Assembly (NCBI GenBank): GCA_002786025.1
Contig: NHNW01000013.1
Coordinates: forward strand, 806,001-870,000
Direction of reading: 5' to 3'
Length of the DNA: 64,000 bases
DNA from: Zasmidium citrigriseum
Lineage: Eukaryota; Ascomycota; Dothideomycetes; Mycosphaerellales; Mycosphaerellaceae
The position numbers were made by a program, and so were the translations under genes. Positions 43,201 to 53,296 of the stretch are shown here, piece after piece; positions within the stretch are counted from its first letter, which is position 1, and the number at the start of each line of letters is the position of its first letter. The notes under the pieces were generated by a model that ran no database searches, had not been told where the DNA came from, and saw only the letters and a list, made by a program, of their open reading frames with translations.

Positions 43201-46200
43201 TGAAGGGTTTCGAGGTGAAGCGAAGAGGAGAGTTGAAGCTGATCAAGATCTTTCAGCAGCAGATCTTCAAGTTCTTCCTCGAAGGCAGCACGCTGGCAGA
43301 GACGTATGGAGCGGTCGCCAAGGTTGCAAACAAGTGGCTGGATGTGCTACACTCGCATGGCAGCACTTTGTCAGATGAAGAGCTCATCGACCTCATTTGT
43401 GAGAACAAGAGCATGACGAAGACGCTTGAGGAGTACGGCGCCCAGAAGTCCACTGCCATCACGACTGCGAAGCGTCTCGCCGAATTCTTGGGTGACCAGA
43501 TGATCAAGGACAAGGGCTTGAGCTGCAAGTACATTATCTCAGCCCGGCCGAAGAACGCACCTGTGACGGAGCGAGCAATTCCAGTCACTATCTTCTCATC
43601 TGATGAGACTGTCAAGCAGCACTACCTCCGCAAGTGGCTGAAAGAGGATCCTGGCGACATGGACCCGCGAACGATCATCGACTGGGACTACTACCTGGAG
43701 CGACTGGGCTCCGTCATTCAGAAGCTCATCACCATTCCGGCAGCACTCCAGAAGATTCGCAACCCAGTTCCTCGTGTGGCACATCCTGACTGGCTGGACC
43801 GAAGAATCCGGATGAAGGAAGACAAGTTCCAGCAGACCAAGATGACCGACATGTTCCAGAAGCAACCACTGGCCGAGCGCGATGCTAACATCGTGCAAAA
43901 CCGGACTGGTGGCGGTGATCTGGAAGACTTTGGTGCCACTCCCATGTCGAAGTTGAAGCCGGCGACGGCAGCGAAGATCGTTGGTTCCCAGAAACGAAAG
44001 GCAATGGATTCGGCGCCTGCTCCTGTCAACCCATACGACAGTCTACCTGCCGTCATGCCATCCATCACGGAAGACTACCGGGGCTGGTTGAAGTACCAGA
44101 AGAAGAAGTGGAAGATCCAGAAGGCGGCAAGAGCACGACGAAGGCAGCTGTTCGGCGAGAAGCGACAAGATGCTGCCGATGCCATTGGATCGTTCTTCCG
44201 GAATCAAGCAGAGCTTCTGTACACGACCGACTGGCAAGTCCTTCAGCTCCGCGAGACCGAGTCGCCGGGCGAAGTCAAAGCCTTCGTCCTCATCGATAAG
44301 AAGGTACATCAGCTCAAGGTCGTGGTCCCTCGCCAAGTATTCCTCAATCTAAAGGAGAACGACCTCCCTGATGTTGAGATCGACGGCGTCAAGGCAGAGA
44401 AAATCATCAACCACACGCTTCCGAATGGCCACCCGTCGACTCACTTGTTCAAGCTCACCATGAGCGAACAGATCTACGTCAAGGAATCCGAGAAGCTCTC
44501 AATGCTCTTCAACCACCCGAGCGTGGAAGGCGTGTACGAGAAGCAAGTCCCGCTGGATGTGCGGGCAATGCTGGAACTGGGATGTGTCTGCACATTCGAT
44601 GAGAGCCAGAGAGGCGTGCTCGGCAAGGGACTGGAACAGGGGTTCGATCTTTCTGCGCTCAGAACTGTGGCGCCCAAGAAGCCGTACATGAGCACGTCGC
44701 TTTTCAGCTACCTGGCGTTGTACCACATCAGCGCCGGTGAGCGGCAGATCTATGCACTCTTCTCATCCACCAAAGCAGAGGCTAAGATTGTCGTCCTCAA
44801 CCGAGCCCGCAGCGAACAGGGCATGCCGAATGTCGACCGCATCTACGAAGATCTGCTAAATCGCAAGCTCGAGGAGACTGGAGGACAGCCTTGGCAGACT
44901 ACCGTCGAGTACCAAGAATCATTGCACTTCAAGATTACGCAAGTCACCACTCACCGCCGCGCTCTTCAAGAGTTGGGCGATGCGATCAAGAAGATCCAGA
45001 AAGAGGAAAGTCAGCCCATCATGCTTGTGCTGCAATCACATTCAGCGACCATGCTGATGCATGATCTGCCTGTGTTGCAAACATTCCCGGCGCTGCGCTT
45101 GCGAGCAGACGAAACCGACAAGCAGCTCCCGCCACTTGGTTGGCAGTCATTCGTTGCCAAACGTCTGGTCAGCCACTATCTGGATCTCGGCCTTTGGATT
45201 TCGCACTTGCTGGAGTTCTCAAGATATGGCAATGTCCCTCTCTGCAACCTGGAAATGGACGACCCTCGATTTCTCATCGATATTGCGTACGCCCGACGGT
45301 TGCAGAAGGAGAAAGTGGTCCTTTGGTGGTCGCAAAACGCCAGGCCGGATCATGCTGGACACGAGAGAGATGACATTCTGGGCTCGATGGAGACCGTGGA
45401 AATGCCATCTGTCAATAACCCTGGGACGTACTCATCGGTTTGCATTGACTTGAGTGTAAAGAATCTGGCCATCAACACCATCTTGTCTTCTGCGGTTCTG
45501 AATGAGGCAGAAGGCGCTGACCCAATGGGTATCTCTGGAGCTGGAGCCAAGGAGGACGCTCTCGATGAGACCACGCAGACCATCCAATCTGAGAACGCTT
45601 TCGCTGCGGCAGGCATTGGCGCACTGCGAGAGATGGTGCGCGCGTGGTGGCAAGAAGCATGCAATGGAGGCAGCACTATGGCAGACGTGCTGGTGCAACA
45701 CCTTGTGAGATGGGTGGAGAGTCCAAGCTCACATCTCTACGACCGGAATCTGCACTACTATGTGCAGGTCATGTCGCGGAAGGCCTTTCAGCAACTCATG
45801 TCCGAGTTCAGAAGAAATGGATCACATGTCGTCTTCGCAAATGCCGGCCGTCTGCTGCTTCAGACATCCAAAGCCGAAGTAGGCAACGCCTATGCCTACA
45901 GCAACTACATCCTGAAGACCATCAGCACCAAGCCAGCCTTCCACTTCCTCGACTTGGCCATCACCGAGTTCTGGGACTACCTTGCCTGGTACGATGAGTT
46001 CAACTACGGCGGCAAAGGGTGCACTGAAGTCGTCGAGGTGGAGAATCAACAGCTAGATACGATCATGCACTGGCAAATGGCGACTTTCTTGCCTCCAATT
46101 CTACAGCCCACGTTCAACGATTGGGTTGTGGAATACATTGAGCTCATGCATCAACGAAAGCGACCAGCTGGAGTGGTGAATGGTACACCACGGCCAACGC

Positions 46201-46952
46201 AGCTCCCCATCCACGCTTCGATCTTCAACTCAGAGAAGGACGACCAGACTACGCCCGGCAACGTGCTCGCAAAGACCTTTTCGAAGCCGTTACAAAAGCA
46301 GATCGCCCAGCTCATCAAGCGGCAGCGAACAGAAGCGATGCACGAAGAGCTCTTGCAGGACTGGACGTTCCCAACCCAGCCGGGCTCCCACCTCAACTTG
46401 CAGAATCCCGTCCTCGAGCTCGTCAAGAGCATCATGCAAGTCCTCAGCCTCGACAAAACAATCACGCTCGAAGCGCGCCTCCTTCGCAAAGACCTCCTCC
46501 ATCTCTTCGACATCCGCGAATTCAGCCCCGAAGGCGCCTTCACCAACCCCAGCTCCAGCCTCTGCATCAAACAACTCTCCTGCCCCGAATGCTGCGTCCC
46601 CAAAGACGTCGATCTCTGCCGCGACAGCGATCTCATCTCCGCGGACAACAGCCTCGTCGTCAAGTGTGACAATTGCAATGCCCTTTTCGATCGTCTTGCC
46701 ATCGAGGAGCGGCTTCTTGGGGACGTGCAGAAGTTGGCTGTGCAGTGGATGACGCAGGATTTGAAGTGTAAGAAGTGTTCCCGTGTGAGGACGAATGAGT
46801 TTATGGATCATTGTGCTTGTGCCGGGGAGTGGGTCGGGACTGTTAAGAGGGAGGATGTTATGAAGCTTTTGAGGGTCTATGGGGGTGTGGCGAGTTTTTT
46901 TGGGTTGAGGATGCTGGAGGGGGTTGTTGAGGGGTTTAGGGGGAGTGTGTGA
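40269..46952 (+). CDS. POL2: DNA polymerase epsilon catalytic subunit
   Basis: Leading-strand replicative polymerase with 3'-5' proofreading, nuclear, partner of Dpb2/Dpb3/Dpb4 and CMG helicase. It is one 2,227-residue frame with no intron; length is normal for the family. Exo I is [10 protein letters not shown] (Asp287, Glu289), with [11 protein letters not shown] as Exo II. Polymerase motif A is [18 protein letters not shown] (Asp637), motif B [20 protein letters not shown], motif C [9 protein letters not shown] (Asp872, Asp874). These lie three residues from the yeast positions I recall. The C-terminal half is the inactive second polymerase-like fold that binds CMG. At the end, CysA (CPECC...[11 protein letters not shown]) and CysB ([20 protein letters not shown]) metal sites are complete. 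The start, [14 protein letters not shown], is typical. Confidence 0.98.
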   Translation: [2227 protein letters not shown]

Positions 46953-48098
46953 TGAGTGGGTATGATGGCGTTTGTGAGGGGTGATGTCTGGGTATGGGTG
47001 CATGGTGCATCATGATGGCGTTTGAGGGTTTTGCTGGCATGGAATGGGTATGAGGTGTTTAGATCTATGAAATATGAGAGCCTGAATGAGGTCTGTTTTG
47101 AAGTGTGGTCGCCATCACTGGCTTCTTTCTTCGACCTTCGATCATCGAAGTCTGGGAAGAGAAACACCCCAAGACCGGCACATCCTCACTCGTACACAGC
47201 GCGGCCTACTACACCTCAGCGTACTGCTCCCAGCCACTACTCATTCAATGGCAACCCTCGACGATCACCAACTGAGAGATTGTCCCGTTTTCAGGCACCA
47301 CGAAGGGGTCCACGCGACAACGACTACTTCCCGCTGCAGTTTCTTTTTCCATAGGTCATCAATGCTTTCTTTCTTGGTCTTGCGGAATCCGGTTTTGAGA
47401 CCTAAAATGCATGTACGACCTGCCTTGCTTCCTTCAAGCCTCAAACCTCTTGTGGAAGAAAAGGCACAGGATGATCGCACAAAAACGTGACGGCTTCCCG
47501 AAGACGTCGTGCGTTCTCTGTTGTTTCTGATTTCCGTTTCCTTGATGTGGGCATCCATCGAATGCGGACTATTGGCCCTCTTCGACGCTCTTCAATCGCT
47601 TGCCGGTCTTCCAGCGCAGCTTATCTGGTTGGCAGCAGTCTCGCGCTGGTGTCTTCATGAGCCGCTCGGTGCAGCATTCCTGGTACAGCCCTCTGCTGCG
47701 ACGACGACCGCGACTCTGGCTACTTGGCGCCAAGGCTCTCAGTGCTTGAGATGTATCTCTCGGTTCGGAGCTGGTGTTGTGGCGTACTAGTTGGTCCGCG
47801 TGCTCCTGCAGGCAGCTTGCTCCGCCTCGATACGGTTGGCGTGGTGGTGGCTTTGGCGCTGGAGCTGAAAAGATATCCTATGAGGCCGCCCTGCCCTCAT
47901 CTTGCCCTCTACTTTGACCGCGGCCGACGCTCGATGTTGAGAATCTTTGATCCCGGGTCCGATTACTCCAAGTCCAGATGACTGCTCGTGCTTGATCCGC
48001 TGCGGAGACTCATCCTTACGTTGTAACGCCTGGGAAACGCTCATATTCGGTCTGGTACGGGAACAACAGCTGGCCATGCAGATCAGTAAACATCGGCA
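46953..48098. other. Intergenic region, no supported gene
   Basis: About 1.15 kb between POL2 and the broken HET gene. A hydrophobic 81-codon ATG frame (near 47547-47790) and others exist, but none is convincing. The minus-strand frames that run into the HET locus are antisense shadows. Confidence 0.4.
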
Positions 48099-49425
48099 AT
48101 GCGATTGCTGCACTTGACGACGCTGGAATTCGAAGAGTTCTTCAACGAGGAGGTCCCGCCTTACGCAATCCTGTCTCATCGATGGAGCCGTAAGGAAGTC
48201 TCGTACAAGGACATGATCGACGACCGCGACCTTGAGGATCACCCAGGATTTTGGAAGCTCCAGAGCTTCTGTGACTTTGCCAGGAACTGGCGACGCTGGA
48301 AATACGAATGGGTCGGAGGGCGTTTCGAATGGCAAGAGACATCCGTCGAGTGGGGCTGGGTCGATACATGCTGCATCGACAAGAGCAGCAGTGCCGAGCT
48401 TTCGGAAGCGATCAACTCGATGTTCGCGTGGTACCGAGACTCGGAATTTTGCTGCGTTCATCTCGATGATGTGCCTCCTCTTTCGGCAGGGGACGAGGAG
48501 GTGTATCGATCATTTCAAGAAAGCGTATGGTTTGAAAGGGGTTGGACACTGCAGGAACTTTTAGCACCGGAGAGTGTGATCTTCTGCAATACGTCGTGGG
48601 AGGTGCTAGGCCACAAGTGTACTCATGACTTTCTACAGTACACGAGTCCGGCGGAGGGTCATCATCTGAACGACGAGATCTCCGAAGCTACGAATATCGA
48701 TGCGACCTATCTCTCCGACCCTCGATCTCACCGTGAAGCAAGTATCGCATGCCGCATGAGCTAGGCGTCATCCAGGAAGACGACGAGGATCGAAGACATC
48801 GCATACTGCCTCCTCGGAATATTCGGCGTTCACATGTCACCACTCTACGGCGAAGGCATCAACGCCTTCCGCCGTCTGCAAGAAGAAATTTTGCGTCACT
48901 CCCAACGACCAATCGATCTTTGCCTGGTTCGATCTCACTCGCTACTTGTCGAGCTGGGACCAATGGAGCTTTGTTGCGACCCCAATACTGGCCAAACACC
49001 CTTCAGATTTCAGCCGTTCAGGAGGAGTCGCGGTCTCGAGGAATGCGCCCAAATCGCCGTACGCGCTTACGAATAATGGTCTAGAGTTGAGAAGTCATGT
49101 GCATCACTACAGGGCCTCAAAACTCGATCGGGATGTCTTTACGCTGCATTTGAACTGCTTTGGGGATGAGACCAGTCAAGAAGATGTGGAATTGGAACAT
49201 ATGCCCAGTGAGCCTACGCAGATCCTCCTTTGCGACGTTGGTGAAGGTTTTCAGGACATCATGAGGCTGCACATACATTCGGAAACAGCCTGGGACGACC
49301 CAAGAGTGCTCGGCCATCTGGATGATGAGGGCGAGAGCGAAAGACTCTTCTATGTCCGCACCGAAGGTCAAATCTCCCTGTATGGTGGGTATCGTGGTAT
49401 GAACCGGAAATACTTGTTGCTCTGA
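48099..49425 (+). pseudogene. HET-domain gene with a stop and a frameshift
   Basis: HET proteins mediate heterokaryon incompatibility and cell death in filamentous fungi. The 5' part is a normal HET domain: YAILSHRW, EWGWVDTCCIDKSSSAELSE, MFAWYRDSEFCCVHL and WFERGWTLQELLAPESVIF. At codon 222 (48762) a TAG follows RMS, exactly where Trp of the conserved RMSWA belongs. In the same frame the family sequence resumes: RIEDIAYCLLGIFGVHMSPL and YGEGINAFRRLQEEI. An extra C near 48900 (CACTCCCAAC) then shifts the frame; beyond it the shifted frame reads QSIFAWFDL and runs to a stop at 49425. The TGG-to-TAG change is a C-to-T at CpA on the other strand, as RIP would make. No intron explains either lesion. 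Sequencing error remains possible for the indel. Confidence 0.8.
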
Positions 49426-49432
49426 CACACGG

Positions 49433-50261
49433 CTACGGTTCTTGAACCTTTCTCGCGACCATCAAATTTTCCATGCCTTCCCGCGTTCTGGCGTAGACCC
49501 TACAGCCTTTCATGTCTGGATCAGCCAGCACGGATTCAAAAGCCTTGGAGAATTCGGAAGCTTTCATGGCGCCTGTCTTCTCAGCAACTTCGTCGACTGC
49601 CACTAGCCCATCCAAGTACAATTCGTTGAAGCGGATGTTGGTCGAGGCATTCTCACGACAGGCTGCTGTGGCTAAGGAGTATAGTGGGCCTTGTGTGATG
49701 GCGGGTGCTGCGCGCATGGCCAAGTCCCCGGAAGATCCGGTGCAGAGAGTGTACGTGCTTCGGACATTGTTCTGTTCAAGAAGGTAGGGAACCGTGACGC
49801 GGTAGGCAACTGAGAGCAGAAACAGTAAGCAGGAAGTCTTATGATTGGAAAGTAGCCCACTCACTGAAGTTTGTCCAGAAGTTGATGTCCATTGCCTCGC
49901 TCATCTCTTTGACAGTCAAATCCAACAGCGGCGTTTCAGAATAGGCTCCTCCAGCTATGGTATCAATCAGCGATTGTACAAATCCATGACAGGAATTCGA
50001 CTCACCGCACGAGATGACGTGCTGGAACGTTGGTAGCTTGCCGGCTTTGACTTGATCGATAAGTTCTCGAAGACTGCTCTCGGATGCGACTTGAGCTTCA
50101 ACCGTAGTAATGTTCTCAGTCGATCCAACGTTGCGGAAAAGCTTCTTCGTAGACTCCTGGTTCCTCACAATGGCAAGGACGTGCATCTTCGAGCGCAAGG
50201 CTGCCTGGACGGCGGCTGCGCCGATGTTTCCTGTGGCTCCGACAATAAGGACCGTTTCCAT
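49433..50261 (-). CDS. NAD(P)-binding Rossmann (NmrA/SDR-like) protein
   Basis: Short-chain dehydrogenase-like protein of 240 aa, three exons (50261-50006, 49954-49865, 49809-49433; introns 51 and 55 nt). The N-terminal METVLIVGATGNIGAAAV holds the GxxGxxG dinucleotide-binding turn; AIVRNQESTKKLF suggests the NADP-type second strand. The middle strand is HVISCAGGAYSE, formed at intron 1, and ELYLDGLVAVDEVAEKTGA near the end is SDR-like. A Tyr-xxx-Lys catalytic pair is not clear, so it may be a redox-sensing NmrA-like protein or an atypical reductase. It ends 7 bp from the broken HET gene (tail to tail) and starts 607 bp from a divergent cupin gene. Confidence 0.85.
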
Positions 50262-50868
50262 AGCTTCGAACGTGGGCGCGGGAACGGTGTTGTGATGACC
50301 ATGTTCAGGTCATTTCGAGTCCTCTTTTATGCCGTGTCGTAGCGTCGTGAATCATCTCTCCTTAGACGTAAAGCCCTGACTCCCACAAGGCTCGCTTGAA
50401 AATTCACACGCTTCTATTGGACAGCGTAATTACTACTCTCACCATCTCTTCACCCTTCTGTGTCGCACGATGCAGAAAAGTCGCCGAGCCTACTTCACCG
50501 TTCTACATTTATGGGCATTGGCAGTAGCAATATCTTACCTGATCATCGGTCTTTCGCTGGTCGCCCGGGAGCGTCGGCCTCTCGAAAAGCCCGCAAGGCT
50601 CGCTGACAGCTGACGCCCGAATGGGTATAGGAGCAACGCCCGAGTGATAGAAGCGCCAGATCTTTCTTCCACTGCCGCCATGGGAGTTTGAGAGCGAAGG
50701 CCGAAGTCGAGCGAGCGGCATGGTGTTGCGCCGACTGTAGGAGAACGTTGGATAGCTCTTGAACGAAGACTCGAATGACAGTCCCTATACAAAAGCCAAC
50801 GCGAAGCACACTGTTAGACTCAAGTCGATCCAATCAACTCTCGATACTAGAATCTGCACACTTACAAT
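50262..50868. promoter_or_regulatory. Divergent promoter of NAD(P)-binding and cupin genes
   Basis: 607 bp between opposite start codons. On the minus strand CATAAAAGAGG lies about 65 bp before the start at 50261, a TATA-like match. Nothing specific is seen on the cupin side beyond an A/C-rich leader. Confidence 0.35.
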
Positions 50869-51375
50869 ATGTCTGCTTTTATCACCGCCCATAACGCTGA
50901 TGGCAAGGCCGTCTACTCAAACGCTCTTCCCATCGAGCAAAACCCTATCGATATCCCCATCGGCCGCCTCACAACGCTGTGGTCGACATCGTCTTCCACA
51001 CCAAATCTCTCTTCCAACACCGACATCGAAGAATACGCTCCTTACCGCACGAACCTTCCGCCCAGAGGCCAGATTTGTCCACCAGGTGGCTCGTCTGTCT
51101 TGATTATGGAAATTCAACCAAACGCTGACAAATTGATGCATCGCACAATGACCCTCGACGTCGTCGTTGTCATGGAAGGCGCAGTCGAGATGAAGCTCGA
51201 TTCTGGCGAGAAGAAGGTGTTCAGAAAAGGAGACAGCGTCGTGCAGAGGGCGACTATGCACGAGTGGTCGAATCCGTTTCAGGAGTGGGCCAAGTTGGCA
51301 ATCTTTGTGCAGACTTGCGAGGAGCCAGTCATTGCGGATGGTAAAGAATTGAGGGCGGAGTGGCCGCAACACTGA
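50869..51375 (+). CDS. Cupin-domain protein
   Basis: Small beta-barrel protein, 168 aa, single exon. The cupin core runs from PPGGSSVLIMEIQPNAD through LMHRTMTLDVVVVMEGAVEM and LDSGEKKVFRKGDSVVQRAT to MHEWSNPFQEWAKLAIFV. Motif 1 normally supplies two His and a Glu to a metal; here only His (LMHRTMTLD) is seen and Glu is replaced by Asp or Val. Motif 2 His is MHEW. Metal binding is therefore uncertain. This group of fungal cupins often lies beside oxidoreductases in small-molecule pathways, and the divergent neighbour is an NAD(P)-binding protein. Function unknown. Confidence 0.88.
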   Translation: MSAFITAHNADGKAVYSNALPIEQNPIDIPIGRLTTLWSTSSSTPNLSSNTDIEEYAPYRTNLPPRGQICPPGGSSVLIMEIQPNADKLMHRTMTLDVVVVMEGAVEMKLDSGEKKVFRKGDSVVQRATMHEWSNPFQEWAKLAIFVQTCEEPVIADGKELRAEWPQH

Positions 51376-51583
51376 GCACTGAGCCACAGCGAAAGACATA
51401 AAACTGTGTCACAATTCGGCGCTCTGTAGGACACAATAGAGATTTGGGAAGGAGTGAGATTGCGAAGGTGGTACAGTGCCTGGAAGCTTGAGCAGTATTC
51501 TATCTCTTTGTCTGCGTTCAAGTACACTCGATCTCATCCACTTATCTTTCGTTGTATCCTTTCCTCATATCGTACGGCTCTTC

Positions 51584-52655
51584 CTACTCTTGCTTGGTCC
51601 TCGACTTTGCCTTGATCACATTGCTCAAATCGAACACGGGGAGATCAGGAATCGGTAGTTCCATTACGGCGATCCTGGAAAATGTCAGCATATATTCCAG
51701 ACACCTCGTCAAGACAATATACTTACATGATTGCAAGGAGTAGATACCATCCAAGCATATCCGCTGCAAAGAAGCATGCACCACAGCCGATGAGCAAGGT
51801 GTTTCCATAAGCCGCCGATCCAAGCGCAGTAGCCCACAACGACCCAGCTGCAAAACCGAAGCCCATCGTAGCGCAAACGAAGATCAGAACGAAGATGGCA
51901 TTCGTCCTTAGGGAGCAAAGCAGAAAGACGAACGAAAGCATGCCAAGCGCGAGAGGATAGAACCCTGTCACTACATGTCAGCACTCTAAAGCAACCACAA
52001 GGCTTCGATCAAACTCACCAAATCCTGCGGCGAACGTCGGCCCAGGAGAGTAATCATTTCCTACTTCAGGTGCTGAGTTCCAGGCGACGGCGCTGAACCA
52101 GGGGACAAAGGCGAAGGCGTAGGTGAAGAAGTGGGCACCGTATGCGAAGAAGACGAGGCATGGAAAGGTATTTCCGAGGAAGAATTCGCCAATGCCGCCG
52201 ATGGTCAGAAGGACGCCGCCGAAGAAGATGCTTGCTGTGGTGGTTTGTGTTGCGAAGGTCGATCCGGAGCCTCGCCAGCCCACTGTACACTTTGTCAGCC
52301 GGGAATATTGAATGATTCAGCGATCGTTGTGAACGTACTGAACTCGCATGACAACGGAAGCAGGCCCACGACGAAGCCCGTGATAGCCACTGGCGTTGGG
52401 TTTGCGAACTGCGAATTACTATCAGTCGTTGTTTGCCATTACCCTCTTCATGGCTTGTCGTACTGTCTTGCGCAGGTCGCCTTTGGTATCGCCCTTGGGA
52501 CTGAGATAGATCTTCTCAAAGAGCTCTGGAGACAGAGTCATGGTGTTTGTGAGGGCATTGCGCAGCTTCTCCTCATGACTAGCTCCATCGCCATTGAAGC
52601 TGTTCCTCTCGATGTCCTTCATCGTGCTGCCGTTTCCATTATTCGTAGACGCCAT
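51584..52655 (-). CDS. GPR1/FUN34/YaaH acetate-type transporter
   Basis: Plasma-membrane channel or transporter of the acetate uptake family (yeast Ato1/Ady2), six helices. Exons: 52655-~52464, 52408-52339, 52282-52019, 51970-51727, 51674-51584, giving about 286 aa. The family signature NP.P is present as FANPTPVAITGFVVG at the start of TM1. Helices follow: IFFGGVLLTIGGIGEFFLGN (with the conserved G..E...GNTF), HFFTYAFAFVPWFSAVAW, GFYPLALGMLSFVFLLCS, AIFVLIFVCATMGFGFAAGS and LIGCGACFFAADMLGWYLLL. The end of exon 1 is ambiguous: a GTAATG donor would make a 34-nt intron, too short, so GTACGA 21 bp earlier (55 nt) is preferred; both keep frame. Confidence 0.9.
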
Positions 52656-53296
52656 GATTGATGCTCCAATCCACAAGACGATGGCGAAGATGGATGGAGA
52701 GAAGGAGGTGTCGGCCGCACCATTCCGCCGTTGGCCTTCGAGTCTTTAGATTGCGATTTGACCCCGCGACGAGCTGTGATGGGCTAGACACAGAGAAGTT
52801 GGATGGCGGAAGTTTATCACACATGATCTGGTGTCGGGATGCGATCGCGGGACGGGCTAGCGTTCTCGACCCCATGGGGTACGTCAATGGATCTGGGGAT
52901 ACCCGAGGGTATGGTCCGGTCTGAAGGATCGTCGTCACGGAAGGGTTCCGTTTTACCCAGATGGCGATGGTGATTGGTTCGGCATGTTGCTATCTTGCGT
53001 GAAGAACGTCGATCATTGGACCTGGTCTGATGCATCTTTCGATCGTGGTGCGATAGCCGAGTGCAGCTGCAGTCTGTCAGCATACCACTTCCGACAGCTT
53101 GCCTTGAGGCCTTCCGAAGAGCCGAAGATGTTCAGATTGATAGAGAATGGACTTTAAGTACAATTGTAGATGCCTGTAAGTCGCTTGTAGACTTACATCG
53201 AGTAGGCGTGGCAAGAGCTGGCAGCGTTGCCTTCGTGAAAGCTATGAAAAGCGAGATTAAAGGCGCTGGATGGCTTGTCAATGGCTAAGATCAAAT
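52656..53296. other. Intergenic region
   Basis: Transporter promoter and flank. A plus-strand 75-codon frame at 53061 has no recognisable content. Confidence 0.4.

Noticed and set aside
47787..48461. 224-codon minus-strand frame
   Set aside because: Antisense to the HET domain, whose reading on the plus strand is unmistakable.
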